Assembly (NCBI RefSeq): GCF_001895005.1
Contig: NZ_BCXH01000011.1
Location: 124,001-188,000 of the forward strand
Length of the DNA stretch: 64,000 nt
Reading direction: 5' to 3'
From: Rhodococcus yunnanensis NBRC 103083
GTDB lineage: Bacteria > Actinomycetota > Actinomycetes > Mycobacteriales > Mycobacteriaceae
A program made the position numbers and the translations under genes. Numbering within the stretch: the first letter of the stretch is position 1; the number at the start of each line of letters is the position of its first letter. Below are positions 28,525 to 37,862 of this stretch, piece by piece. The notes under the pieces are model-generated. The model searched no databases. It was not told the DNA's origin and was given only the letters and a program-made list of their open reading frames with translations.

Positions 28525-28624
28525 CCGCGAAGCTGATTTGGTAGTAGCTTTGTCTGCAGCGCCGTACGTCTCCTGTCCCTGGCACGTCACGCGCCGACAT
28601 GAACTGAGCTGCTCCTGACAATCG

Positions 28625-29371
28625 GTGGCCACTGAACTCGTTGACGCGAACAGGTGGGCTGCCATGCACTACGACCAAGAGTTCGTGGGTGCCATCGCCC
28701 GGTTGGCAGTGCTGCCGGCCGAGAAGTGCGATTGCATAGCTGCGATGACCGAATTGAACCGCATCGCAATCGAACTGCTCGGTCTGTTCGGTAGCGGCGT
28801 CACCGTCACGGTTGCAGGCCGTCAGCATTCCATCGTGGAGTCGACCGCTCGTGAGACGGATCTGACGTGGTTCCAGGATCGTCTCGTGGTCGGGCCGTGC
28901 CGCACCACCTGGGACGCCCTGACGACGGTCTGCCTGCCGGATGTGCGTGAGTGCGTCGAGCAGTGGCCGGAGATCGCGGCCGAAGCCCGATGCACCGGAA
29001 TTGCCGGGATTGCCGGTATTCCCATGCACATCGGAATACACTGTATCGGCGTCCTTGCTCTGTACTCCGACGAACCTCGGATGTGGCGTGAGGACGACAT
29101 CAGTGCCGCCGACGTCCTGGCCTCGATGACAACCGGGTATTTGATCGATTCGACAGCGCTGTCGCAGAACGAATCTCGCGCGGCTCGGCTCGATCGTGAA
29201 GTGCAGTGCAGGATAGTCGTCGAGCAGGCCAAAGGGATGACTGCAGACGACAGGCAGGTGTCGGTCGATCAGGCCTACCGGTTGATCGAGCAACACGCGG
29301 TGCGGCACAACACAACCGTTCTTGCGGTGGCTCAGGCGATCGTCGGTGTCGGATTCCGGGTCCGCTCGTGA
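28625..29371 (+). CDS. GAF-ANTAR transcription antitermination regulator
   Basis: About 248 residues. The N-terminal 150 residues form a GAF-type sensor (ELNRIAIELLGLFGSGVTVTV, then TGIAGIAGIPMHIGIHCIGVLALYSDEPRMW). The C terminus is an ANTAR domain: RIVVEQAKGMTADDRQVSVDQAYRLIEQHA with the conserved EQAKG and A-x(4)-L pattern. ANTAR proteins bind paired RNA hairpins in leaders and prevent termination. The start is GTG 28625, or ATG 28664 which has AGGTGG upstream. The stop overlaps the GT2 start (GTGA), so the regulator is made together with the glycan enzymes. It is a paralog of the gene at 45438. Confidence 0.88.
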   Translation: MATELVDANRWAAMHYDQEFVGAIARLAVLPAEKCDCIAAMTELNRIAIELLGLFGSGVTVTVAGRQHSIVESTARETDLTWFQDRLVVGPCRTTWDALTTVCLPDVRECVEQWPEIAAEARCTGIAGIAGIPMHIGIHCIGVLALYSDEPRMWREDDISAADVLASMTTGYLIDSTALSQNESRAARLDREVQCRIVVEQAKGMTADDRQVSVDQAYRLIEQHAVRHNTTVLAVAQAIVGVGFRVRS

Positions 29372-30309
29372 GCGGCGTGCGACCGGTCCCGGTCCGCGGT
29401 GACGGCTCGGCTCGGGTGCGCCCCAGCGGCGTCGGTCGTTCCCTTCGATCCGAATCCGCCGACGCGGCCCCGTCGTCGCACGCGCCCTTGGTGAAGCTGT
29501 CGATCGTGATGCCGGTCTACAACGAGGAACGCACCATCGGTCTCGCCATCGAACGGGTCCTCGCCGTCGAGTTCGACTGCGCTGCCGAAATCATCGTCGT
29601 CGACGATGGAAGTACGGATGCGACGCCTCGGATGCTCGGCGCGCTCGCGCGTCGAGGTGTCGTCGTCATCACGCATTCTCGCAACTACGGCAAGGGAACC
29701 GCGGTGGTGACGGGAATACGTTCGGCAACGGGCAGCCATCTCATCATTCTCGACGCGGACCTCGAGTATGCGCCTGCGGATATTCCGTCACTGCTCGCCC
29801 CTGTCGTCGAAGGAAGAGCCGACCACGTCTTCGGGGTCCGGGTGTTCGGTGTGAATTCTCGGTTTCCTTCGCTGCGCTATGCGTACGGTGGACGAGCTAC
29901 GACGCTGGTCGCGAATCTGCTCTACGACTCGTGTCTGACCGATATGCACACGTGCCTGAAACTGATTCCGGTGTCGCACTTTCGGGCACTTGCGCTGCAC
30001 GAGGGCGGATTCGGACTCGACACCGAATTGACAGCGCGGTTGCTGCGGAGTGGGGTGCGACCGTTCGAGGTGCCGGTGTCCTACTGTGGACGCTCCGCGC
30101 GCGAAGGCAAGAAGATCACCTGGCGCGACGGTGTGCACTGCCTGTCCGTCCTTTTCAAGGTCCGTATCGAGCGTCATCCGATTCCGTTGCCGCCGTTGAT
30201 CATCGATGCCAAGTCCGATGATGCCGTTCCCGACTCTCCCGAGGGCCCTGGTTCAGGCGAAGCCGGGAGTCCCGACGGGCGATTCGGACTTCGATCGCGG
30301 TCACTATGA
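29368..30309 (+). CDS. Glycosyltransferase family 2 protein (DPM1-like)
   Basis: About 313 residues with a GT-A fold. The core reads LSIVMPVYNEERTIGLAIERVL, IIVVDDGSTDATPRML, NYGKGTAVVTGI, and LIILDADLEYAPADI with the metal-binding D-A-D. It resembles polyprenyl-phosphate mannosyl/glucosyltransferases, which load a sugar on a lipid carrier for use by GT-C enzymes such as the one two genes downstream. There is no membrane anchor. The GTG at 29368 overlaps the upstream stop (GTGA); the conserved domain starts about 40 residues later, so an internal GTG at 29491 is an alternative start. Confidence 0.88.
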   Translation: MSGVRPVPVRGDGSARVRPSGVGRSLRSESADAAPSSHAPLVKLSIVMPVYNEERTIGLAIERVLAVEFDCAAEIIVVDDGSTDATPRMLGALARRGVVVITHSRNYGKGTAVVTGIRSATGSHLIILDADLEYAPADIPSLLAPVVEGRADHVFGVRVFGVNSRFPSLRYAYGGRATTLVANLLYDSCLTDMHTCLKLIPVSHFRALALHEGGFGLDTELTARLLRSGVRPFEVPVSYCGRSAREGKKITWRDGVHCLSVLFKVRIERHPIPLPPLIIDAKSDDAVPDSPEGPGSGEAGSPDGRFGLRSRSL

Positions 30310-31451
30310 GAGGCAGGCATACCTACGTCGTCGTAGGACCGGGATTTCGCTTCCAGAGCGGTATCTCGGTGTACACCCATCGGTTGGCGGACGCCCTGTC
30401 GGCGTACGACGACGCCTCGGTGTTGCTGTTACGTCGCCTGATCCCACGGCACCTCTACCCGGGAGCCGCGAGGGTCGGTAGTCGTCTGACCGACCTGCAT
30501 TACCCCGACAACGTGCCGGTGCTGGCCGAACTCGACTGGTATTGGGGGCCGACGATGGTGCGGGCGTTGCGGGCCCTTCGACGAGCGCGTCCCGACGCGA
30601 TCGTGTTGCAGTGGTGGACGGCCGCGACGCTGCACAGTTACCTCGTACTTGCCCTCGTTGCTCGGTGGTGGCGCATCAGGGTGATCGTGGAGTTCCACGA
30701 GGTGCAGGACACAGGTGAAGCGGATATCGGGCTGGTTGCTCGGTATTGCCACCGGGCTATGCCGCTGTTGCTGCGGTTGACCGATGCTGCGCTGGTGCAC
30801 AATCGACACGACCTCTCGCTGCTGCGGCGAACGTACGGCGGCGACGCGATCGACCGGCTGCGTCTCGAAATGGCCCCCCACGGTCCGTACGATCATCTCG
30901 TCGGCGATCGGGCGCCCGCACGCCGTGACGGCTCGGTGACGCGACTGCTTTTCTTCGGGCTCATTCGCCCGTACAAGGGCCTGGAGGATCTGATTCGCGC
31001 CTTCGGCTCGATGACCGAGGAGGAAGTGGAGCAGTTCCATCTCACGGTGGTGGGTGAGACATGGGAAAACTGGTCCCTTCCAGCAGAACTGATTGCGGCA
31101 AGCCCGTACCGCCATCGCATCACGTTCGTCGATCGGTACGTCGACGACGGCGCCGTGCGCTCGTTCTTCGCGTCGGCGGACGCCCTCGTGTTGCCGTACC
31201 GACGGGGTTCCGCCAGCGGTCCCATGCAGATTGCGATGAGTGGCGGTATGCACGTCGTCGTGTATGCCGTCGGCGGGTTACGTGAGACCGCTGCGGAGTA
31301 CGAGGGAGCTGTGCTCGTGCCGCCCGACGACATCGACTCTCTCCGAGCCGCACTGCTACAGCTTCCGCCGCGCCGCGAGATGCGATTCGCGGACCCGTCC
31401 TCGTGGTCGACGACGGTGTCCGCGTACGACCGTCTGGTTCGCCGCGCATGA
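30306..31451 (+). CDS. Glycosyltransferase family 4 protein
   Basis: A 381-residue GT-B enzyme: MRGRHTYVVVGPGFRFQSG... with the SGIS-type acceptor-domain start, RVIVEFHEVQDTGE, LLFFGLIRPYKGLEDLIRAF and the C-terminal LVLPYRRGSASGPMQIAMSGG. The usual E-x7-E is replaced by RGSASGPMQIA, as seen in a subset of polysaccharide GT4 enzymes. The start ATG overlaps the GT2 stop by 4 bases. Confidence 0.88.
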   Translation: MRGRHTYVVVGPGFRFQSGISVYTHRLADALSAYDDASVLLLRRLIPRHLYPGAARVGSRLTDLHYPDNVPVLAELDWYWGPTMVRALRALRRARPDAIVLQWWTAATLHSYLVLALVARWWRIRVIVEFHEVQDTGEADIGLVARYCHRAMPLLLRLTDAALVHNRHDLSLLRRTYGGDAIDRLRLEMAPHGPYDHLVGDRAPARRDGSVTRLLFFGLIRPYKGLEDLIRAFGSMTEEEVEQFHLTVVGETWENWSLPAELIAASPYRHRITFVDRYVDDGAVRSFFASADALVLPYRRGSASGPMQIAMSGGMHVVVYAVGGLRETAAEYEGAVLVPPDDIDSLRAALLQLPPRREMRFADPSSWSTTVSAYDRLVRRA

Positions 31452-33364
31452 TCTCGATCGCGCACTTCGCTCCGGCGCAGGGCGCGAGGAACTCCGCACC
31501 CAGTGACCACGGCGCATGCGGAGTTCGGCTGTGGGCGCCGATCTGTGTCTCGATAGCGGCCGGTATCGTCATTGTCGGTCTGTCGTACCGGATATCAGCG
31601 CATTCAGGCTCGCCGTCGGCGTACTACGGCGTCTTCTGGGCAGGGATGTCCGCCGCTGTCGTTCCCGTCGCCATCGTGCTGGTGCGCAGAAGCAGTACCG
31701 ATAGCCAACGGCTGTGGGCGATACTGTTGCTCGGACTGTCGACGGCCGTCCCGAAGTTCCTTCGCAACCCCGACGTACCGCTCTATCACGACGAATACGC
31801 CCATTGGCGGCAGGCGATGGATGTACTGGTCAGTGGCCGTTTGTACCATTCGAATTCGATAATCCCGATCGTCGAGTTCTATCCGGGAACCTCGGCGTCC
31901 ACTGTATCGATCGCGGGCCCGAGTGGATTGTCGGTATGGTCGTCCGGGCAACTGCTGGTGTGTGCCAGTCATGTTCTCACGCTGTTCGCCGTCTACGTGC
32001 TCGGGCGATCGCTTCTGGGCTCCGGTCGTGCAGGAGCGATTGCGGCACTGGTCTATTCGATCAATCCGTCGGCGCTCTACTTCGACACTCAGTACGCCTA
32101 CGAGAGTGTCGCCATCGGATTGTTCCTGTGGGTTCTTGCCCTTGCAACGCTCGCGGTGTCCTCGCCCGATCGTCGCGTGCGCCGTGGGTATTGTGCAGCG
32201 GCTCTACTGTGCGCGGCCGGATGCACAGTGACGCACCATCTCACGACGCTCGTGCTGCTGGCGGTCATGGCATTGCTGGCGATGTCGGTGACCGTACACA
32301 CCGCGCGATATCCGCTCGACTCCACGGACATGCCCTACGCCGCCCTGCGTTGGTGGGCACTGCTGGTCGGCATCGGGGTGATCGCAGCGTCGTGGCTGGT
32401 GTTCGTGGCTTCGCCGACCATGGCGTATCTTGCTCCGTACGTGGGTAGTTCGATTCATCAGCTGACCGGTGTCGCGGCCTCGCAGGAAGAAAGCCGCGAG
32501 CTGCTGGCGGCGAACGTGCAGCCGCTACCCGAACGAATCATGACTGCACTTGCGCCTGCGGTGGCAGGTGTGGTGTTCGTACTCGGTCTCGGCTTGGCTC
32601 GCAAGGAACGTCGGACGCTTCCCGGCGCACTGTTCGGGTTCTTCGCGCTGGCAGTGATGTACTTCGCCTCGGTGCCTTTCGTGCTCGTTCCGTCCGGTGC
32701 CGAGGGCGCCCGACGCTCATGGGCCTTCACATACGTGGCGATCGCACTGATCTTCGCCTTCGTCGCCACATCCACCCGTTGGCAGAGATCGTCGATTCGC
32801 GTCGGACGACGAGCTCGCGCGGTGACCGTGTTCGCGACGCTGACGATACTGGCGATCGGCAATGTCGGCGGCGGACTGAACGACCCGTACCGATTTCCAG
32901 GGCCGTTCCTGTGGGGGTCGGACACCAGATCCGCGTCCGAGGAGGCACGCACTGTCGCCGAACAGCTGTACTTCCAGTTCGGCAGCGTGAACGTCGTGAG
33001 TGATCGGTACACGAGCCTGGCGCTCGCGGCGTACGGGTCGCACTACATCGCCGAAGCCACCGACGCATACCCGGTATGGAATCTGACCCAGACCGATTCG
33101 GATCCCGATCCCACCCTTGCCGGTGACATGACGTTCTCCCGCTACGTGTATCTGGTCGTCGACGTTCGTATGTCCGAGGCTCCGGCGTTCAACGGTGACA
33201 ACTACGGCGCGGGGGATCCCCTTGCCGGAGAGCCGACGCCGCAGGCCTACCTCGATCGGCTCGACGCTGTCCCGTGGGCCGCCCGGATCATGTCGACCGA
33301 ACACCTTCGTGTGTATCGCCTGGATCTGGAACGAATCGGTACTGCCGTGCAGGAGGGACCGTGA
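31448..33364 (+). CDS. Polytopic GT-C-like membrane glycosyltransferase
   Basis: A 638-residue integral membrane protein with about 10-12 hydrophobic helices and a C-terminal soluble tail of roughly 130 residues. The first extracytoplasmic loop contains PLYHDEYAHWRQAMD, an acidic pair before a membrane segment as in GT-C (PMT/ArnT-type) enzymes that use polyprenyl-phosphate sugars. It fits as partner of the DPM1-like GT2. Family assignment is by motif and topology only; a polysaccharide polymerase role is an alternative. ATG 31448 overlaps the previous stop by 4 bases; the frame upstream is antisense-free but non-homologous. Confidence 0.75.
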   Translation: MISIAHFAPAQGARNSAPSDHGACGVRLWAPICVSIAAGIVIVGLSYRISAHSGSPSAYYGVFWAGMSAAVVPVAIVLVRRSSTDSQRLWAILLLGLSTAVPKFLRNPDVPLYHDEYAHWRQAMDVLVSGRLYHSNSIIPIVEFYPGTSASTVSIAGPSGLSVWSSGQLLVCASHVLTLFAVYVLGRSLLGSGRAGAIAALVYSINPSALYFDTQYAYESVAIGLFLWVLALATLAVSSPDRRVRRGYCAAALLCAAGCTVTHHLTTLVLLAVMALLAMSVTVHTARYPLDSTDMPYAALRWWALLVGIGVIAASWLVFVASPTMAYLAPYVGSSIHQLTGVAASQEESRELLAANVQPLPERIMTALAPAVAGVVFVLGLGLARKERRTLPGALFGFFALAVMYFASVPFVLVPSGAEGARRSWAFTYVAIALIFAFVATSTRWQRSSIRVGRRARAVTVFATLTILAIGNVGGGLNDPYRFPGPFLWGSDTRSASEEARTVAEQLYFQFGSVNVVSDRYTSLALAAYGSHYIAEATDAYPVWNLTQTDSDPDPTLAGDMTFSRYVYLVVDVRMSEAPAFNGDNYGAGDPLAGEPTPQAYLDRLDAVPWAARIMSTEHLRVYRLDLERIGTAVQEGP

Positions 33365-34254
33365 CCGAGCTGAGAGAACCGACGTCCCGGCACGAAGCAG
33401 CGCCGCGATCGAGTTCGACGCGCCGAGTGCTCGTGCCCTGTGCGCTCGTGCTTTTCGCCGCAGCGCTCGCCGTGAGCGATGCCCCGTCGATCGTCCGCGC
33501 CGCCGTCGTACTTCCCGTCCTGATTCTGGTTCCAGGATGGGCAGTGACCGTACTGCTCGTCGGTCGAGCGAACGATGCGCCCGAACGGCTCGTGCGAATG
33601 TGCATGTGCCCGTTGCTCGGTTCGTTGCTTCTACTCGCGGTCGTGCTCGCTCTAGGCGCCGGTGGTGTCGCTATCACCGGCGACACCGTTGCCGGATTCG
33701 GTGCGGCTGCGGCAGTGGTGTCGGTGCTCGGGGCAGAGTGGAGTACGCGACATGGCCGATCGGCCACCACGTTCGGTCGACCACCCGACGCACGGACGGT
33801 TGTCCTCGGTGCAGCGGCAGCGGTGCTGCTCGTCACGGCGCTGGTGGTTGCCGTGAAGCTGCAGCCCGAGGTTCACGAGAAGTACACCGAGCTCGTGCTC
33901 ACCGGTCCCGCGACGTCTGCCCCTGGCCAGATACACGCGAGCGCTGGGGCCGACGTGCAGATTCGCTGGGCGAGATACAGCTATGGATATTCTCTCCCAC
34001 AGGATCTGCCCGTCGTCGACGTCACCATCGCAGGTGCCTCCGTCGTCGACGAGGCGGCGACGACAGAGGCGCCCGAGCCGGTGCCGGACGCCACCACCGA
34101 TGTGGTCGACTCGCAAACGGGGAAGTTCACCGTCGCGGCACCGGAGAAATACGGGACCTATCGCGTGAGCGTGACCGTGAGCGATGCGGACGCTCCGGAT
34201 CTCCAGGCGGCCGGCAACTCCACACTCGTGATGTATCTCGAGGTGGGCAGGTGA
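33361..34254 (+). CDS. Membrane protein with C-terminal extracytoplasmic domain
   Basis: A 297-residue protein I cannot assign to a family with certainty. It has two helices near the N terminus (VLVPCALVLFAAALAVS, AAVVLPVLILVPGWAVTVLL), two more around residues 80-125, a fifth near residues 155-175, and then about 120 residues of soluble, beta-rich sequence (DVTIAGASVVDE, YGTYRVSVTVSDADAPDL). The first half recalls DUF1616-type proteins found in archaeal and bacterial glycan loci. GTG 33361 overlaps the preceding stop (GTGA) and its own stop overlaps the flippase start, so it belongs to the glycan machinery. Confidence 0.7.
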   Translation: MTELREPTSRHEAAPRSSSTRRVLVPCALVLFAAALAVSDAPSIVRAAVVLPVLILVPGWAVTVLLVGRANDAPERLVRMCMCPLLGSLLLLAVVLALGAGGVAITGDTVAGFGAAAAVVSVLGAEWSTRHGRSATTFGRPPDARTVVLGAAAAVLLVTALVVAVKLQPEVHEKYTELVLTGPATSAPGQIHASAGADVQIRWARYSYGYSLPQDLPVVDVTIAGASVVDEAATTEAPEPVPDATTDVVDSQTGKFTVAAPEKYGTYRVSVTVSDADAPDLQAAGNSTLVMYLEVGR

Positions 34255-35591
34255 GTCGGCGGTTGATCTCCGAACTACGAACTCGGGCAGCCGATCACCT
34301 GTCCGACAACCCGATGCTGCGGTCGAGCGCGGCGCTCATGTCGAGCACGGTGGCAACGTCGCTGCTCGGCTACCTGTTCTGGCTCGTCGTCGCACGGACG
34401 GCAGATGCAGACGTCAGCGGGATCGGAGTGGCGACCACCAGTGCACTGCAGATGACCGCAATTTTCGCGAGCGTCGGTGCGGGTACCGCGATGCTGCAAT
34501 GGCTACCCCAGGCGTGCGGCCCGGCGCAATGGCAGCGCATCTTCACCGCGGGAGTCGTTGTTGCCCTGGCCACCAGCCTTACGGGGTCCGTTGTCGTGGT
34601 GCTGATACTCGGACGCATGTCGAGCATTCTGCCCACCCTCGATTCGCCTGCCGCTGCCGCGTTCTTCTGCTCGGGCGCAGTGCTGTTCGCAGTGGGCACA
34701 GTTCTCGATCATGTGGCGGTGTCGGAAAGGCGAAGCATTCTGTTGTTGGCGAGGAACGTCCTGCTGTGCTCACTGCGTACCCCACTTCTGTTCGTTCCCT
34801 TCCTGGTTCGTGATCGACCCAACGAGATTCTCGTCGCGTGGACAGTGGCCGCCGCGTTGTCGCTCCCACCGTCGCTTCTGCTGTTCACCCGCGACGACTC
34901 CCGACGGTTGAGGCCCGCCTTCGGGCACGTGGTGAGCGACATCAAAGCGATGGTGCCCTCCCTCGTCGGACAGCACTTGATCTCGGTGGCAGCGGTTCTG
35001 ACGACGTTCCTGTTGCCTGTCGTCGTGTTGGCACGTACCTCGGAAGCGGACGCGGCGTACTACTACGCTGCGTGGATGTTGGGCGGAATCTTCTTCATGG
35101 TCAGCCCGTCCGTGGCCACGTCGTTGTTCGCCGAAGGGTCGGCCGACCCCGCGAGGATCCACGTGTCGGTGGTGCGGTGCTGCCGAATCATCACAATCTC
35201 GATCGCACCGCTGATCGTGTTCTATCTCGTCTGCGGTGGGTGGTTGCTGCAACTGTTCGGGCCGGCATACGAGCAGAACGGGCGGGCTCTGTTGCTCGTG
35301 CTGACGTTCTCTGCGATTCCGGATGCCGTCACCAATGTCGCGGTTGCGGTCCTGCGGTCCACGAACCGGCTCGGGGCCGCGCTTCGCCTCAACACCGCGA
35401 TGCTTGTCGTGTGCCTCGTGCTGTCGTGGCTGTTGCTGCCGTCGGTGGGAATCGTCGCGGTCGGTATCGCGTGGATCGTGAGTCGAAGTGCAGGAGCGGT
35501 GTGGGTAGCGGTGCAGTGGCGCTCGATCATGGCGGCGCCAGGTGAGGCGAACGGCGCTCGCGCGGACACCGAACCAGGACGGGCCGAATGA
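34251..35591 (+). CDS. Wzx-like polysaccharide flippase (MOP superfamily)
   Basis: A 446-residue polytopic protein with about 12-14 helices and little soluble sequence. It begins DNPMLRSSAALMSSTVATSLLGYLFW, the usual Wzx/RfbX opening, and continues with YYYAAWMLGGIFFMVSPSVATSLFAEG and QLFGPAYEQNGRALLLVL, both typical of MATE/Wzx polysaccharide exporters. It should move lipid-linked oligosaccharide across the membrane. GTG 34251 overlaps the upstream stop by 4 bases. A longer reading in this frame (from 33195) is a shadow of the two genes before it. Confidence 0.85.
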   Translation: MSRRLISELRTRAADHLSDNPMLRSSAALMSSTVATSLLGYLFWLVVARTADADVSGIGVATTSALQMTAIFASVGAGTAMLQWLPQACGPAQWQRIFTAGVVVALATSLTGSVVVVLILGRMSSILPTLDSPAAAAFFCSGAVLFAVGTVLDHVAVSERRSILLLARNVLLCSLRTPLLFVPFLVRDRPNEILVAWTVAAALSLPPSLLLFTRDDSRRLRPAFGHVVSDIKAMVPSLVGQHLISVAAVLTTFLLPVVVLARTSEADAAYYYAAWMLGGIFFMVSPSVATSLFAEGSADPARIHVSVVRCCRIITISIAPLIVFYLVCGGWLLQLFGPAYEQNGRALLLVLTFSAIPDAVTNVAVAVLRSTNRLGAALRLNTAMLVVCLVLSWLLLPSVGIVAVGIAWIVSRSAGAVWVAVQWRSIMAAPGEANGARADTEPGRAE

Positions 35592-36850
35592 AAGTTCTTC
35601 TCGTCTGCGACAGCTATCCACCGGCCACCGGTGGCCTCGAACGAGCGGTCCAAGCTCTGGCCCACGGACTGGTCCGCGCCGGTGACGAGGTCACGGTGGC
35701 GACTCTGGGGCATCCGAGTGGTGCGACGGCCGACGACCCTGGCGTCGGTGTGGTGGGTGGCGTTCGTGTGGTGGGAGTCGACGGGTGGAGTCGGCACCTC
35801 GACAGGTTCTCCACCGACCCGAACCATCGCTTCCATCCCACGGCCCCGGATCCGGCACTGACTATGGCACTGCAGCATCTCGTGGACGAGATTCGTCCCG
35901 ACGTGGTGCATGCGCATGGCTGGATCGTGTTCTCGTGCCTACTGCTTCGGCTGCCGCTGGGCTCGGCGTTGGTCCACACCCTGCACGATTACGGTCTGAC
36001 CTGTGCAAAGAAAACGCTTGTCCGACAACAGGATCTGGACAGCTGCTGCGAGGGGCCCGCGCTCGGTCGCTGTCTGCCCTGCGGACGGGACGCATACGGC
36101 GCGGTGAAGGGCGGCGCTCTGGTGCTGGGCCTGGCAATGACCAGACCGCTCCTCGGCCGCATCGACATGTTCCTACCCATCAGTGCAGCAGTTCGAGCAA
36201 GCATGCCGGACGTCGGGCCGAAACGAGTTCGGATCATCCCGTCCTTCGTCGCCGACGACGTCGCGAACGAGGCCTCGGCAGCGGTCCCGCCCGATTGCCT
36301 GCCCGCGGGCGAGTACATCGTCTTCGTCGGAGCTTCGGGCGCGCACAAGGGCGTCGACACCTTGGTGGAGGCACATCGACAGATGCGGCATCGGATACCG
36401 CTCGTGGTGATCGGTCCGGCGCAGGTTCGGCAGCACCCGCGCTCGGGTACACCCGAGCGACCGGTGATCCACGCCGGATCGCTTGCACACGGGCCGGTGA
36501 TGGCGAGTCTCGCATCGGCGAAAGTAGCTGTGGTGCCGTCACGTTGGGCAGAGCCGCAGGGGTTGGTCGCGATCGAGGCGATGGCAGTCGGTACACCGGT
36601 CGTCGCATGTGACGTCGGGGGATTGCGTGATGTGGTCTCCGAGGAGACGGGACTCGTGGTTCCCCCGGGTGATCGTGCCCGGTTGGCAGACGCGCTCGAT
36701 CGGCTTCTCGACGATGCCGCGCTGCGCCAGCGCACGGGTGTGGCTGGCGCAGCGCGCGCCCTCGGGTACACGGAATCGGCAATCGTTCCCCTTGTGCGGC
36801 AGGCCTATCGGGCAGCACAACGGAATCGACATGAGACGGAATCGACGTGA
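35588..36850 (+). CDS. Glycosyltransferase family 4 protein (last gene of operon)
   Basis: A 420-residue GT-B enzyme: MKVLLVCDSYPPATGGLERA, VVHAHGWIVFSCLL, a cysteine-rich insertion (DSCCEGPALGRCLPCGRD) near residue 150, then YIVFVGASGAHKGVDTLVEA and VPSRWAEPQGLVAIEAMAVGTPVVA with the E-x7-E motif. The four-cysteine insertion is seen in some GT4 enzymes and may bind metal. ATG 35588 overlaps the flippase stop (ATGA). It ends 25 bases from the convergent GH6 gene. Confidence 0.88.
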   Translation: MKVLLVCDSYPPATGGLERAVQALAHGLVRAGDEVTVATLGHPSGATADDPGVGVVGGVRVVGVDGWSRHLDRFSTDPNHRFHPTAPDPALTMALQHLVDEIRPDVVHAHGWIVFSCLLLRLPLGSALVHTLHDYGLTCAKKTLVRQQDLDSCCEGPALGRCLPCGRDAYGAVKGGALVLGLAMTRPLLGRIDMFLPISAAVRASMPDVGPKRVRIIPSFVADDVANEASAAVPPDCLPAGEYIVFVGASGAHKGVDTLVEAHRQMRHRIPLVVIGPAQVRQHPRSGTPERPVIHAGSLAHGPVMASLASAKVAVVPSRWAEPQGLVAIEAMAVGTPVVACDVGGLRDVVSEETGLVVPPGDRARLADALDRLLDDAALRQRTGVAGAARALGYTESAIVPLVRQAYRAAQRNRHETEST

Positions 36851-36875
36851 GCGATCGGCCCACCGAAACATGCGG

Positions 36876-37862
36876 TCACCGACCGGAATTACGCACTAGA
36901 TCCACCGCATAGGCCTGCCACCAGACGCTGGAAGGCGGATCACCCCGGTCGCACGTGCCGTCCGATTCTCCCGGATGTTTGACCCACAGGTACGCATCTG
37001 CGTGTGCGTCGTCGGTCTGCGCTGTCGGCTCGTCGCCGAGAGCACGACCCGGCGGATTGCACCAGTTGAGCGGTGCGTCGGGTGCAGGTCCGTTCCCGTT
37101 ACGTGAAGTATCGATGACATAGTGCTTGCCGCCGAGCAAACTCGACACCGTCTCGCCGTACGCCGATTCCTCGGCCGTGCTGAAGAAGTTCGCGACGTCG
37201 AGGCTGAAGCCTCGTATCCTGTCGACACCGACAGCTGCCAGCATCGACGCGAGATCCGGTGGGCTGAGCCACCGGGAATGTCCGCCGTCGAGATAGACCG
37301 CGACGTGCGGTAGATCCGCGAAGACCGACACCGCGTGCCGGAGCATGTCCAACCGAGACTCGGTGTCGGCTGGATCGAGGCAGGTGGTGGCCGTCAGTGC
37401 ATCCGGTTCGACGATCACGGCTGCTGTCCTGTCGCCGATCGCCGTTCCCAGACCGTCGATCCATGCACGATACTGCCCAGGATCGGTGAACCCGCCTGCC
37501 GAGTAGGAGCCGCAATCGCGGTGGGGGATACCGTACGTCACCACTACGGGAATCGCATCGGCCGCTGCCGCGTCGACCACATACCGCTGCACCGACTCCG
37601 GGGACGCCGACGAGTCGAACCACCGTGCCTGTGGGGTGTCGGCGATGACCGAGATGTCCCGTGCGTCCTCGGGATAGCGGATCACTGCCCGCGATGCCGA
37701 TGTGTCGGGGGAGACGTACAGAGGTTGTGTGGTGAAGATGTTGGATTCGGTATGCCCTTCGGCGGAGGACCGAACCGGGGCCGCAGCACTACCGAGCATC
37801 AGTAGCGCGAACACTGCGCATGCTCCGATGGCCGCCTTCGACTCGTCCATGACCCGGGCCAC
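36876..37862 (-). CDS. Secreted glycoside hydrolase family 6 (cellulase family)
   Basis: A 328-residue protein with an N-terminal signal segment (AAIGACAVFALLMLGSAAAP) and one GH6 domain, no carbohydrate-binding module. GH6 signatures are VVTYGIPHRDCGSYSAGG with the catalytic-site Asp in RDC, AVIVEPDAL, VYLDGGHSRWL, LDVANFFST, VIDTSRNGNGP, WCNPPGRALG and VKHPGESDGTC. GH6 enzymes cut beta-1,4-glucan with inversion. The GTG at 37862 shares a base with the NRPS stop (TAGTG), so it is co-translated with the peptide synthetase; ATG 37850 is an alternative. It may trim or release a glucan made by the neighbouring operon (inference). Confidence 0.9.
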   Translation of the reverse strand: MARVMDESKAAIGACAVFALLMLGSAAAPVRSSAEGHTESNIFTTQPLYVSPDTSASRAVIRYPEDARDISVIADTPQARWFDSSASPESVQRYVVDAAAADAIPVVVTYGIPHRDCGSYSAGGFTDPGQYRAWIDGLGTAIGDRTAAVIVEPDALTATTCLDPADTESRLDMLRHAVSVFADLPHVAVYLDGGHSRWLSPPDLASMLAAVGVDRIRGFSLDVANFFSTAEESAYGETVSSLLGGKHYVIDTSRNGNGPAPDAPLNWCNPPGRALGDEPTAQTDDAHADAYLWVKHPGESDGTCDRGDPPSSVWWQAYAVDLVRNSGR

